In this document: positions 50,855-60,321 of the stretch, piece after piece
Position numbering within the stretch: position 1 is the stretch's first letter
Layout of the letters: every line of letters begins with the position of its first letter
Assembly: GCA_910585435.1 (NCBI GenBank)
Contig: CAJUEJ010000009.1
Span: forward strand, 62,001 to 126,000
DNA length: 64,000 nucleotides
Reading direction: 5' to 3'
Origin: an uncultured Hungatella sp.
GTDB taxonomy: Bacteria; Bacillota; Clostridia; Lachnospirales; Lachnospiraceae
Made by a program: the position numbers and the translations under genes
Notes under the pieces: generated by a model
What the model was told of the DNA's origin: nothing
The model's input: the letters and a program-made list of their open reading frames with translations, nothing else
Databases searched by the model: none

Positions 50855-52237
50855 TTAGAATATTTTTCTTCTTTTGATGATTTTTGTCATTAAATGTATA
50901 CCCAATAATGTTCCAATTCCCCATCTTATAAACCACATATTTTGAGTGACATAATATACGATGCATGCTGAAAAAATTGATACTAAACCTGGTAGAAAAT
51001 CTTTAATTCTATATGGAAAATCCATAGTCTTGATTTTCTTTGCTGATATATAATGAAAACCAAATTGTAAGCCGTGCGATATCGCTGTGGCAATTACGGC
51101 TCCAATCATTCCAAACATATATATCAAGATAAGATTAAGAATTATATTAGCGATTGCCGCTAAAGAAGTTCCAGCAGCAATCGCTTTTGTCTTTTTATTG
51201 TAAAACTCAAAATTTACTGCAAAACTATACATAAACACAAAATAATTCCCGATAGAAAAAAGTGGGATCATTTCCGTGCCTTCCCAAAAACCTTCATGAG
51301 CATATATATGAAATACTTCTCTTGATAAAAAAATAAAGCCAACAGTCAAAATTGTAAACAATTCTATGTAGTTCTTTGAATGTTTGCGAATCTTCTCAAT
51401 TTCATCATGTTTTGTATATTCGTAATAATATGGAACCCAACTATTATTAAATGCATGGTATATGGAGATTAACAAATTTGAAAATGTACATGCTAACGCA
51501 TATACTCCTGCTGTTGAATTATCAAGCATATTTTGAAGCATAACCTTATCGCTTTGATTTAGCACTATATATGCTAGTAGGTGAAATATGGTAGGTATAC
51601 TTAATGGTAATGTAAATTTCCAGTACTCCTTGTTGTATACTGTTTTGCCTTTCTTAAGAATATAAGCAAATAATATTATTCCTATTACTGTATACACACT
51701 CGATTGGCCGATAATTCTACCCCAATAATTTTCTTTTGGAGGTAATGAGTATATTAATAATAATGACACACCAATGGTTAAAATAGATGTGGTTACAGAC
51801 AAAATAAAGTTTCTTCCTGCTTTGAATTCATAAGTAAACTTTCCATTCATAGAAGAAACACAATATAATCCCCATCCTTGCATAAGTCCAAGTAAAACCA
51901 TTATTATATTGACTTCAAACCATTTAAAAGTAAAAAGCAGCAAAACAATTGTTGCCACTGAAAAGCATAGATATGAAAGTGTTGCTAAGCTGAAGACACT
52001 TGATTGATACTGCTCTTGAACTTCATCCGAGTAGGTTACTTTAGCTGCAGCAAGCATACCTACTGCTTGGAGAGAAAATATAGTTGAAGCTAATTGAACC
52101 CAAGTTAAATACACTGCAGTAATCCCATAATTGTTTGTTCCTAAAGCAGTAGAAAAAATTGGACCAGATACAAAGGCAAGACCTTGTAGTATAATTGTGC
52201 TTAGAATATTAATTAGCGTGATTTTATTCTTATTCAT
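50855..52237 (-). CDS. wzx: Wzx-type polysaccharide flippase
   Basis: The product is 460 residues with about 12-14 hydrophobic helices, of the MOP/MATE-like Wzx superfamily. The first helix begins after MNKNKITLINI and the end is a basic tail. It flips lipid-linked glycan repeat units across the membrane. It lies behind Wzy and ahead of the PseB gene. AT content is clearly higher here than in flanking genes, typical of laterally acquired O-unit genes. A 186-bp gap with no recognisable gene follows. Confidence 0.85.
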   Translation of the reverse strand: MNKNKITLINILSTIILQGLAFVSGPIFSTALGTNNYGITAVYLTWVQLASTIFSLQAVGMLAAAKVTYSDEVQEQYQSSVFSLATLSYLCFSVATIVLLLFTFKWFEVNIIMVLLGLMQGWGLYCVSSMNGKFTYEFKAGRNFILSVTTSILTIGVSLLLIYSLPPKENYWGRIIGQSSVYTVIGIILFAYILKKGKTVYNKEYWKFTLPLSIPTIFHLLAYIVLNQSDKVMLQNMLDNSTAGVYALACTFSNLLISIYHAFNNSWVPYYYEYTKHDEIEKIRKHSKNYIELFTILTVGFIFLSREVFHIYAHEGFWEGTEMIPLFSIGNYFVFMYSFAVNFEFYNKKTKAIAAGTSLAAIANIILNLILIYMFGMIGAVIATAISHGLQFGFHYISAKKIKTMDFPYRIKDFLPGLVSIFSACIVYYVTQNMWFIRWGIGTLLGIHLMTKIIKRRKIF

Positions 52238-52293
52238 TTTTTACATTCCATTTACGCAAGGCATTAGTTCCCTTTCTTTGTATAATTACAAGA

Positions 52294-53490
52294 TTAATAT
52301 GTTTTTTCGATTGTTAAACGAACTGAAGAATCAGCTATATTTGTTTTATCTTTATATTTTGCAGTCTGTAACGTTTCTGATTTTCTAATAAACCACAGTA
52401 AAAAGAATAGAACAGAGGTTGACGCTGACCCCGCATTAAAAACAATATCAGTACAAGATCTAACATATAACATTATCATCAAACTGAGATATATCCATCT
52501 CTTGTTCGCTATACACATCTTTATATTAGATAATGTCAAGATGATTATATATCCTAACAGAAAGATGCCATAGCAGGCATGGATATTAAGGAATGAGTTA
52601 TGCAGATTGTTTCTATAATAATCCATCAACGATAAATCTGAAAATTTAACTCCGAAAATCAAATTTTTTATATCCTTCTGAATGACATTCATATACTCAT
52701 CTATAATGCTTTTTCTGCCAGTGCCATAAAGACCGTATTTCGTAAATCGTTGAAGATAAACATTTGTTTGTATTTTGTCCGAGTGAAGAACAAAATAAGC
52801 CGCAAAGGCCAGAATCAAAACGAAAATACTAACTCGTATTAATCTACGGACTGCTACATTATTATCAGGTTTATCTATAACTGTATTGTAAATTATAACT
52901 ATCAAAAGGAAAAAAGCGGATGTTATTATGCCGCTACGACCTATAGCTAAAATACAAGTAACTGTTACGGCAAGAGCTGGCATTATTGGAATTCTATCTT
53001 CTAACGACTCTGCCCGCACATAATATACAATCATTGGAATGAACAGATAAACCGAAACAAAATTAACAGAAGTATTATAAAAAACTGAGTTACCTACGCC
53101 AACAGATATTAGAGATATCGATAAAATTATACAACATAAATAGATAGCATTCTCAATGTACTTTTGTTTAATCCTTTTATCACACAGTAGATTGTATATG
53201 CCTAAATATATTAATGAGAATATAATATCAAAAAGAGAAGCATTGCCAACAAACATCACGTTAAGAATTGTCGCTATAATAAACAGAATAAAATATATAT
53301 AGATATCTCGTGTAAATGAGAGATTAGACCACAAAACGCCCATAAGAAAGCAACTACCTAACACGATATACCAAAGTATATTAATGATAAGATTCCCGTA
53401 GAATACATTGTGGGCAATAAACAGTACAAAATACAAGAACAATAATAATGATGGCCAGGATAATGAGCCTTTTCTTATCCGAATTTTCAT
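52294..53490 (-). CDS. wzy: Wzy-type O-unit polymerase
   Basis: The product is 398 residues with around eleven membrane segments and a large loop between late helices (YRNNLHNSFLNIHACYG), the pattern of O-antigen/capsule polymerases. The family is defined more by topology than by motif. The start overlaps the upstream gene by 4 bp. It would polymerise the flipped repeat units outside, together with Wzx and a Wzz-type regulator (a candidate is at 27661-29037). Confidence 0.8.
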   Translation of the reverse strand: MKIRIRKGSLSWPSLLLFLYFVLFIAHNVFYGNLIINILWYIVLGSCFLMGVLWSNLSFTRDIYIYFILFIIATILNVMFVGNASLFDIIFSLIYLGIYNLLCDKRIKQKYIENAIYLCCIILSISLISVGVGNSVFYNTSVNFVSVYLFIPMIVYYVRAESLEDRIPIMPALAVTVTCILAIGRSGIITSAFFLLIVIIYNTVIDKPDNNVAVRRLIRVSIFVLILAFAAYFVLHSDKIQTNVYLQRFTKYGLYGTGRKSIIDEYMNVIQKDIKNLIFGVKFSDLSLMDYYRNNLHNSFLNIHACYGIFLLGYIIILTLSNIKMCIANKRWIYLSLMIMLYVRSCTDIVFNAGSASTSVLFFLLWFIRKSETLQTAKYKDKTNIADSSVRLTIEKTY

Positions 53491-54689
53491 CTAATCACCC
53501 TATTAACAATAAGCTCAGACAATAGAAACTGAGCTTGCTTATACGAAATATAGTCTTTCTTCGATAATTCTAAATACGTATTTTTGTCGCTTACATCATC
53601 AATAACAATTATCTTACCGCTACGATATGCTTGAGATAATACTGTTGAATTCAAAGCCACAACAAAAAATGTGTCCTCTACAGAACAACCTAGAGAATAG
53701 TTTTTTACATCTTCAATATAATAATCTTTAAATATCAGACTGATATATTCATAATTGGAGTGAACTGGATGGGGTCGTATTTTACATTTTCTCCCTGAAT
53801 TTTTAAATATATCTAAAGTATTCTTGATATTATTCAAAATTTCATTATTTTCTTCTCCACTTAAATAGTATGTCATGCAAAATGAGCATTCACCCTCATT
53901 TTTTACTTCTATATTCATTGGCATGTACTTTTGTGGAGTATATATTTTCATTGTTTGATTGCACTTCAAGTCATTAAACATCTTTATGTAATGCTCATCC
54001 CAAACCCAGTAACGATCATATTTCATGAACGCATGATCAACTTGAAATCTATAATCTCCATGCATGAATCCATCATACTCAACATCAAATTTTGAGGAAT
54101 AAAATGTTAATATAGGATCTGCAAATTCTCGCTCACAGACATAGTTACAGATTATCATCGGATTTCTTGTATGAATAATCGTACTTTGGATAGCCAATCT
54201 TTCCATAAGAATGAATAAATAATAAAATGATAAAGGATGCAGTTTAGTTGCTTTCCATAATACTTTATTAGCAGACGAATCTAGAAATAATCTGTTAATA
54301 TTTACTTCGAATTCCTCTATATTATATCTGCTCCTGAGTGCTGACGGAAAAATATCATCTATTTTAATAAGTTCTCTTTTTCTTACTACAACTAAGCTAT
54401 CATCTTTTGAGCATAATTGTAGATGCTTTCTATTAAAATATATATATGATGGAAGAAAAATAATCAAAGCTCCTAAATTATATAGTACTTTGATTGCCAC
54501 GTTATAGTGGTAGTAGCAAATGCACTTATACTTATTGAAGGAGTTTTCAAAATAATCATCTGATACATTGAATTGCTTTAGAAATTCATCCTGTTCTTCT
54601 CTTGTATGATAATGCTTATCATGATTGAACAATACACTTTTATTAATTTTTGCATAAGCTTTAGCTAATAACTCTAAAACTTTCATCAT
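53487..54689 (-). CDS. putative GT-B glycosyltransferase, sialyltransferase-like
   Basis: The product is 400 residues. One hydrophobic stretch occurs near residue 70 (LYNLGALIIFLPSYIYF). The C-terminal half shows FMHGDYRF, then the KIRPHPVHS motif (an HP motif), then ALNSTVLSQAYRSGK (an S/T motif). This order resembles bacterial sialyltransferases and polysialyltransferase-like GT-B enzymes, but the conserved D/E-D/E-G motif is not certain. If correct, it would add the nonulosonate from its CMP form to the glycan. Overlaps both neighbours by 4 bp. Confidence 0.55.
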   Translation of the reverse strand: MMKVLELLAKAYAKINKSVLFNHDKHYHTREEQDEFLKQFNVSDDYFENSFNKYKCICYYHYNVAIKVLYNLGALIIFLPSYIYFNRKHLQLCSKDDSLVVVRKRELIKIDDIFPSALRSRYNIEEFEVNINRLFLDSSANKVLWKATKLHPLSFYYLFILMERLAIQSTIIHTRNPMIICNYVCEREFADPILTFYSSKFDVEYDGFMHGDYRFQVDHAFMKYDRYWVWDEHYIKMFNDLKCNQTMKIYTPQKYMPMNIEVKNEGECSFCMTYYLSGEENNEILNNIKNTLDIFKNSGRKCKIRPHPVHSNYEYISLIFKDYYIEDVKNYSLGCSVEDTFFVVALNSTVLSQAYRSGKIIVIDDVSDKNTYLELSKKDYISYKQAQFLLSELIVNRVIR

Positions 54690-55672
54690 CTAACTCCTTC
54701 AACTCTCGAAGTGATTCTTTCATAATCTTGTAGTACTATCCTAACATTCTCAACTGCATCGAAGAAGCCTCGATATTCTAACGGACTCCATCTTTCCCTG
54801 ATCCTCTGCTGAACTCCGGATGGACTAATGACACTCGGAACGCTCAACGCCACTCCACGACAGCCGTATTCACCCATCAAGACAGAACTTACTGATGCAA
54901 TAGTCGGTCTCATATTGATAATTGCATCAGCCAACTGACATACACATGTGGCAATACCATAGTGTGTCCGTCCTTTAGACGAGATAATTTCTGATCCCAT
55001 AGTCTTCGTTAGCTGCATAATCCGAGCTTTAACCTCATCATTCCAGGCGATCTTAGATTCAGCGCAGAATTCATCAATTGGAATACCGCCAACAGTCACA
55101 TGGCTCCATACTGGAATCTGCCCATCTCCATGTTCGCCTACGACATATCCATTAATCACACCTGTGCTCAGTTCCACATAATCAGCTACGCATCTGGTAA
55201 AACGAGATGAGTCCAAAATGCAGCCAGATCCAAACACCATGCCGTTAGGCAGTTCCATCCATTCTGCGGCTTTGTATGTCATAATATCGACTGGGTTTGA
55301 AATAACGAGGATAACGCCTCTTGTGTAGTATTTCTGTATGCTATCGATAACAGATCGCATGATCTTGACATTTTCATTTGTCAGATCCAGTCTGCTCTCA
55401 CCCGGTTTTCTGCCGCGTCCAGCTGTGATTATAATCAGGTCGCAATCAGCGCAGTCCGGATAATCCCCAGCATACAAATCTGCTGTTCCCATAGTGGGGA
55501 GACCATGCCTGATATCCTTGGCCTCCCCTTCAGTTTTCTCGTGATTGATGTCTATCAGAACGATTTCTCTTGCAACATCACGAAGGGCAAGCGCATATGC
55601 TATTGAAGAACCAACATAGCCGGCCCCTATAATGGCAACTTTACGGTTGCCCAACGTGTATCTTCTTTTCAT
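54686..55672 (-). CDS. lactate/malate dehydrogenase homologue
   Basis: Encodes 328 residues from the ATG at 55672, 11 bases after the LuxC-like gene stops; the open frame extends upstream into that gene but lacks a ribosome site. NAD loop AIIGAGYVGSSIAYAL, the substrate arginine R94 in GESRLDL and the catalytic His H181 in GEHGDGQIP are intact. The family reduces 2-oxo acids to 2-hydroxy acids. Finding it in a sugar locus between LuxC and a glycosyltransferase gene is odd and suggests it supplies a 2-hydroxyacyl group (for example lactyl) or recycles NADH for the pathway. Housekeeping LDH is unlikely here. Confidence 0.85.
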   Translation of the reverse strand: MKRRYTLGNRKVAIIGAGYVGSSIAYALALRDVAREIVLIDINHEKTEGEAKDIRHGLPTMGTADLYAGDYPDCADCDLIIITAGRGRKPGESRLDLTNENVKIMRSVIDSIQKYYTRGVILVISNPVDIMTYKAAEWMELPNGMVFGSGCILDSSRFTRCVADYVELSTGVINGYVVGEHGDGQIPVWSHVTVGGIPIDEFCAESKIAWNDEVKARIMQLTKTMGSEIISSKGRTHYGIATCVCQLADAIINMRPTIASVSSVLMGEYGCRGVALSVPSVISPSGVQQRIRERWSPLEYRGFFDAVENVRIVLQDYERITSRVEGVR

Positions 55673-55683
55673 ATTTCCTGCCT

Positions 55684-56889
55684 TCAACTCATCACTATTG
55701 TCCTCGTGAGCATAGTCGGCAAATTGTATCCATCCCAAATCAGATCAAAATCCATTGTCTTACCCATCGGAACTACACGGTCTATTCCCTTCACCCCACT
55801 TTTTATAAGCGGAAGAAGTGTGCCCTTATCTCCAATGTAGGCAATGGTCTGGCACCGCTTATCATTAACAAGCGGAATTAAGTCTAAAACATCTTTACAG
55901 TCATATTCATAGAAGTATCCGCTGTTATCCCTGTAGTCCATCAGATAGTCCGTGATCTTGGGAACCTTTACGCGGACAATCAGGTTATCGGAGTGTTCCT
56001 CAATTATCACACCGGGCTCAGCAACTGCTATCATGTAGCTTTGTGTGAGTTTATTTACACCCTGAATTGGCTGAAAGGTATACTTACTCTTAACCAGCGT
56101 ATGTTCGGTATTCCAAAACGCTTCTTTCGCCTCGTCAATCCGTCTTCCAGTCCACACTATCACCCTCGGGCTTGTGCAGGCATTCTGATCAGAGAAGAAA
56201 GTATCGTTATAGAAATCATCAGCAATCCTATTTTTATCTTCTATAACTATATAGCTGTCGCTATCAATCACTGCCAAAGAGTAGCGATCCGCAAAAGTAA
56301 TTTCCCCAGAACGAGGTAGCAATGGGGATTTTCTAAGCTCTGCTATCGTCTGATCTCCGCCCCAGACAACTCGCATATCTGCAACAGAGCTGAATAAATC
56401 ATTAATTTCTTTATCACGGTCATATCTGACGCACAGAACATAAGGTTTCATAGCCTCATGCGATTCAAGCACTTTATTGAATGTCTCCATGATAATCTTC
56501 ACCTGCGGAAACTCCTTAGAAGGAACCCTCACAACATTTGAATTTCCACAAAGCAAGCCAGATACTAAACTGTATGCAAAGTTTACGGGAACATTGGATG
56601 GAGCAATATGGAACACCACACCTTTTCCGAGATGAATGCCATCGTTCTCATTGAACCGTTCTTTCAGTTTCAATACAGACCCTTTACGAATCCAGAAGCC
56701 AAAGGTAACAACATCTGAATACGCCTTAGACTCCCCGTTTTTCATTAGTTCCCTTGATACATCATTAAGAAACTCAACAATTTCATCATCAAAGGGTACC
56801 TTAGCCGCTACGGAAAGGAGGTTACAAGCGATTTCTGCGGAACCCACCAGATACTGAACCTTATTCAAAATATCAGAATTTAGCTGCAT
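55684..56889 (-). CDS. LuxC-like acyl-CoA/acyl-protein reductase
   Basis: The product is 401 residues. It is the aldehyde-dehydrogenase-like LuxC family: the catalytic cysteine is C238 in FSDQNACTSPR, with GKGVVFHIAPSNVP as the coenzyme and substrate channel region. It reduces an acyl thioester or acyl adenylate to an aldehyde with NADPH. It overlaps the LuxE-like gene by 17 bp, as in lux operons, so the two act together. In this locus no luciferase genes occur, so the aldehyde is not for light. It is more likely an intermediate for a sugar modification. Confidence 0.85.
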   Translation of the reverse strand: MQLNSDILNKVQYLVGSAEIACNLLSVAAKVPFDDEIVEFLNDVSRELMKNGESKAYSDVVTFGFWIRKGSVLKLKERFNENDGIHLGKGVVFHIAPSNVPVNFAYSLVSGLLCGNSNVVRVPSKEFPQVKIIMETFNKVLESHEAMKPYVLCVRYDRDKEINDLFSSVADMRVVWGGDQTIAELRKSPLLPRSGEITFADRYSLAVIDSDSYIVIEDKNRIADDFYNDTFFSDQNACTSPRVIVWTGRRIDEAKEAFWNTEHTLVKSKYTFQPIQGVNKLTQSYMIAVAEPGVIIEEHSDNLIVRVKVPKITDYLMDYRDNSGYFYEYDCKDVLDLIPLVNDKRCQTIAYIGDKGTLLPLIKSGVKGIDRVVPMGKTMDFDLIWDGYNLPTMLTRTIVMS

Positions 56890-57961
56890 AAGTATCGCTG
56901 CACCCCCTTATCTCCGCATTCTTAAGCCTGCCATTAATCTTGAAATACTTACCCTTACGACCACATGGGCAATCATCAATGCCCAACACAGTCCCTTCAT
57001 CCTCCGTCAAGAGACTATGACCTGGATAGGACTCAGGAATCGTCGAAACCACCTGGATAATGCCATCTTCGCCGATAGCTGCTTCTGAGAAATCAAGCGG
57101 CCTACGAATAATCACATCCGAGAAATTGCTAGCGTGCAGATGACCACACTCGCACTCCATATAGATGCAGCCCGTCTGCTCAACCATTCCATAGTATTCG
57201 TGGATATCATGCAGACCGCATGCCTCCTGCATCCTTTTATGGAACTCATCATGGCTTACCGCTTCGGAAATCAGCTTCTTCCAGCCACCACCATGGATGA
57301 GGATGCCATTGGAAAGGTCGAAGGTGATGCCTTCTTCTTTAAGTCTCAGTAACTCCTTGTAGAAGTGCTGCCAAATCATGAATGTGAATCCGAAGAGCAT
57401 AATTCTCTGCCCTTTGAATTTCTCCAAAAATTCCCGAAGTGCCGCCACATCCAATTTCATATTGTCATCCAGAGCATATATTTTCTTAGCACCGAAGATG
57501 GAGAAACCAAGTATACCAGCACCACGAGCAGAAAACATAGCACGGTTCTTCACAACGCTCGGACAGTCAATAATAATCATAGGCATCCTGCTAGAGCCCG
57601 TAAAATCAGATACTATTTTCACCATCGTCTTCTGCTGGTTAGAGGATGTAGTCTTGTCAAGATAAATCTTGCTTACAGCCTGCCCCGTAGTTCCCGAAGA
57701 GGTCATAGTCTTAACCACGTCCTCCTGCGGTACAGACTTCAGCTCAAGTTCCTTAAAAAGGCGCACAGGGAGAAACAGAAGATCCTTATAAGACTGTACG
57801 TCACCAATCATGAATCCTGTCGCATCAAGCATCCTTTTATACTCCGTACAAGAGCCCAGGTGATGATGCGTCAGATCAAGAAGCCGCTCAGTAAGCAGTT
57901 TATCCTTCTCTACTTCATTTAAAGAGTATGGAGGAATTGCTAATATATCATCAAATGTCAT
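56873..57961 (-). CDS. LuxE-like acyl-protein synthetase
   Basis: The product is 362 residues. An adenylate-forming enzyme of the LuxE/PaaK-like type: the phosphate loop is TSSGTTGQAVSK near residue 87, followed by VSDFTGSSRMPMIII and the GFTFMIW segment. LuxE activates a fatty acid with ATP, holds it on a cysteine and passes it to LuxC. Adjacent and overlapping with LuxC and a thioesterase gene (4 bp). LuxE homologues have been seen in glycan loci of gut bacteria, but their substrates are not known. Confidence 0.85.
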   Translation of the reverse strand: MTFDDILAIPPYSLNEVEKDKLLTERLLDLTHHHLGSCTEYKRMLDATGFMIGDVQSYKDLLFLPVRLFKELELKSVPQEDVVKTMTSSGTTGQAVSKIYLDKTTSSNQQKTMVKIVSDFTGSSRMPMIIIDCPSVVKNRAMFSARGAGILGFSIFGAKKIYALDDNMKLDVAALREFLEKFKGQRIMLFGFTFMIWQHFYKELLRLKEEGITFDLSNGILIHGGGWKKLISEAVSHDEFHKRMQEACGLHDIHEYYGMVEQTGCIYMECECGHLHASNFSDVIIRRPLDFSEAAIGEDGIIQVVSTIPESYPGHSLLTEDEGTVLGIDDCPCGRKGKYFKINGRLKNAEIRGCSDTYAAKF

Positions 57962-58659
57962 GCTACTACTCCCAGTTTATTCTTAATCACCTGCGCCATC
58001 TCTTCATGATGCTGTTTAATGAAGAAATGATTTCCTTCATATACGCGATAGTCAATTATTCCTTTAAAGTATTTCTCCCACTGTTTCATATCACATAATG
58101 GTGTATCTGACTCAGAATAAAAAACCGTGGCAGGAATAGTTGTCAAAAGATTGAGTTTTTCAAATTCATATTTTCCAATAATTGTATAGTCGGCTTGATA
58201 TAATGGAAGATATGTTCTCCAGAAAACCTTACTATTAATAAGTTTTTCAGGAACATTCCCAAAGCGCACTGTTCTCTCTTTTACCCATTCATCAAGTTCA
58301 TCCGATGTAAATCCTAATAGTTCCGATTTAGTATGAGGCTCATGTGCAGCCAAGAAAATGTGAGATGGTTTTTTCATGCCAGAGCTCATTATTCTCCTAA
58401 GAACTTCTACCGCCGTAATACTACCTATGCTGTATCCAAATAGTGCGAACTTACTAGATGCTCTATCTTTTACTTCCCTGAACATATCGTCAGCCAGCTC
58501 ATCAAAGTCTCTATAGAAAGACTCCTTATGTCTTTCACCATGACCAGCGTATTCAAGCTTAATAACATCTATACCATCTAAATCCCGTTCGATTTCATCA
58601 AAAAAAGATTTATTACCGCCAGCATATGTAAAACAGAACAACTGCTTTTTATCCTGCAT
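57958..58659 (-). CDS. type II thioesterase
   Basis: The product is 233 residues. Alpha/beta hydrolase of the GrsT/RifR type: nucleophile S77 in FGYSIGS, the start KQLFCFTYAGGNKSFF, and the late histidine in EGNHFF. It releases acyl groups from a carrier protein. Overlaps the ligase gene by 11 bp and the LuxE-like gene by 4 bp. Its place between a carrier-protein/ligase pair and LuxE/LuxC suggests that it frees the acid from the ACP so that LuxE can take it, or that it edits misloaded carrier. Confidence 0.88.
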   Translation of the reverse strand: MQDKKQLFCFTYAGGNKSFFDEIERDLDGIDVIKLEYAGHGERHKESFYRDFDELADDMFREVKDRASSKFALFGYSIGSITAVEVLRRIMSSGMKKPSHIFLAAHEPHTKSELLGFTSDELDEWVKERTVRFGNVPEKLINSKVFWRTYLPLYQADYTIIGKYEFEKLNLLTTIPATVFYSESDTPLCDMKQWEKYFKGIIDYRVYEGNHFFIKQHHEEMAQVIKNKLGVVA

Positions 58660-60067
58660 AATATTTCGTCAATTCCTTATATAAAGTTTTTCCAGATTCA
58701 TTCTTCGGAATCTCGTCAATCACGATAGTCTTAAACGCAGCGGGATTCAGCTTGGTCTTAGCGACCACGAAATCCCTGACAGGTTCTGCTATTTCCTTAT
58801 CAGTCACAAATATATACAAGTGGTCATCGACACCGGCAGAAGCCACTTCAATTTCATACTCACCCTTGATAAGCCTGTCGATCTCATCAAGATTTACACG
58901 GTTCCCGTAAATTTTCAGGAACCTCTTTTTCCGACCAACGATATAATAGAAACCATCCTCATCGAACTGAGCCATGTCGCCGGTTTCAAGGACGCTGTGA
59001 CGCTCATCACCAAGAATCAGGTCTTCACCTTTCTCAGCATAGCCCAATGTGACATTCTTTCCTTCATATACAAGTTCTCCAGTAGTCAGCGGCTCCGCGA
59101 CTTCCTGTCCATCAGCACCAATAAGCCTAAATTTACCGCCAGGAATCGGAATACCCATGGAACCCTTTTTTTCAACGGCCTTTTCAGGCGGAAGATATCC
59201 CATACGACTGGTAGCTTCCGCAGCACCATACATAACCACAAAGTTCTTGCCCTGTTCCGCAGCATATGCCGCGAACTTCTCATGCAGCTCAGGCGTAATC
59301 TTACCGCCAGCCTGCGTCATAGTCCTCAAACTCGGCAGCTTCATCCGATAAAAGCGAAGCTTATCCAGCATCTCGTAGGTATATGGCACTCCACCGAAAC
59401 TTGTGGCCTCTGCATCCTTAAAGAACTGCCAGAATTCTTTCTGCATCAGCCCCTTACCGGTCAGCAGCAACGTAGCGCCTACCAGGAAATGGGAGTTGAT
59501 GATGGACAACCCGTACACATAGTTCATCGGGAGCGTTGTAATCGGACGCTCAGTATCATCCAGCTTCAGATACTCCGCAATCGAGGTCGCATTATCGAGA
59601 ACGTTCGTATAGGACTGCCGAACAAGCTTCGGAGAACCGGTAGAACCAGACGTGGTAATCAGAAGACCCAGCTCGCCATTAAGCGGATACTTAACCTCGT
59701 AATCCGTCTTCAAAAGCACATAGTTATATGCTTCATGTTCAATCGGCATTCCCGGAAATCGATCTATCTGATCCTTTGGAATCCAGAGATATTCCGGTCT
59801 GTATGTTTTTAACAGATTCTGCAAAAGTTCCTCTTCCAGATGGCTGTTGATCATAACCGGAACTATACCATTATTAATGAACGCCGTATATCCCACTACC
59901 GAGCCTATTTCGTTTCGGCACAGCGAAAATACAAGGCAACGATGTCCAATCTGCTCGGCAAGTATATAGGCTTCTGACTTCAGAACATCATAGGACACAT
60001 GAATACCATATTCATCAATAAGAGCAGTTTTATCTTTATGCTCCTCCAGATCCCAAATCTTACCCAT
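58649..60067 (-). CDS. AMP-dependent acyl ligase
   Basis: The product is 472 residues. The adenylation loop is TTSGSTGSPKLV near residue 140, with VMYGAAEAT and the D-x-x-x-x-x-GY-x-x-x-GR hinge (DGFYYIVGRKK). The C-terminal lysine lies in KNESGKTLYK. It adenylates an organic acid and is expected to load it onto the ACP encoded just upstream (1-bp overlap of stop and start). Related to stand-alone A domains of NRPS and acyl-CoA ligases. Specificity cannot be read from the sequence with confidence. Confidence 0.9.
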   Translation of the reverse strand: MGKIWDLEEHKDKTALIDEYGIHVSYDVLKSEAYILAEQIGHRCLVFSLCRNEIGSVVGYTAFINNGIVPVMINSHLEEELLQNLLKTYRPEYLWIPKDQIDRFPGMPIEHEAYNYVLLKTDYEVKYPLNGELGLLITTSGSTGSPKLVRQSYTNVLDNATSIAEYLKLDDTERPITTLPMNYVYGLSIINSHFLVGATLLLTGKGLMQKEFWQFFKDAEATSFGGVPYTYEMLDKLRFYRMKLPSLRTMTQAGGKITPELHEKFAAYAAEQGKNFVVMYGAAEATSRMGYLPPEKAVEKKGSMGIPIPGGKFRLIGADGQEVAEPLTTGELVYEGKNVTLGYAEKGEDLILGDERHSVLETGDMAQFDEDGFYYIVGRKKRFLKIYGNRVNLDEIDRLIKGEYEIEVASAGVDDHLYIFVTDKEIAEPVRDFVVAKTKLNPAAFKTIVIDEIPKNESGKTLYKELTKYYAG

Positions 60068-60309
60068 TAAAACTTCCCCCCATACTCTTTCTTAGACAAA
60101 AGTTCCTTACCCTTTTCATAAGAATTGAGATCTATTATATCATCAGTATCCATCATAATATCAAAGGCGTCTTCAAGAGCCGATATTAATCCCATGTGTC
60201 CTACTGAGTCCCACGCTTCAATGTCTTGATATTTCAGTCCATTCAACTGATCTTCGCCAATTTCAAATGTTTCCATAAATGCTTTGTTGTATTTCTCCAG
60301 GTTGCTCAT
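60067..60309 (-). CDS. acyl carrier protein
   Basis: The product is 80 residues. Four-helix carrier with the phosphopantetheine serine S35 in EAWDSVGHMGL. The acidic recognition helix II follows (EDAFDIMMDTDDI). Distinct from housekeeping AcpP; the DSxGH variation is typical of specialised ACPs and PCPs next to A-domain ligases. Starts the acyl module directly after NeuB copy 2 (12 bp). Needs a 4'-phosphopantetheinyl transferase from elsewhere in the genome. Confidence 0.93.
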   Translation of the reverse strand: MSNLEKYNKAFMETFEIGEDQLNGLKYQDIEAWDSVGHMGLISALEDAFDIMMDTDDIIDLNSYEKGKELLSKKEYGGKF

Positions 60310-60321
60310 TTTTCTTCCTCC

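Noticed and set aside
50712..50966. 84-codon minus-strand ORF overlapping the end of wzx
   Set aside because: More than 100 bp lie inside wzx in another frame and there is no ribosome site; judged a chance frame in AT-rich DNA.
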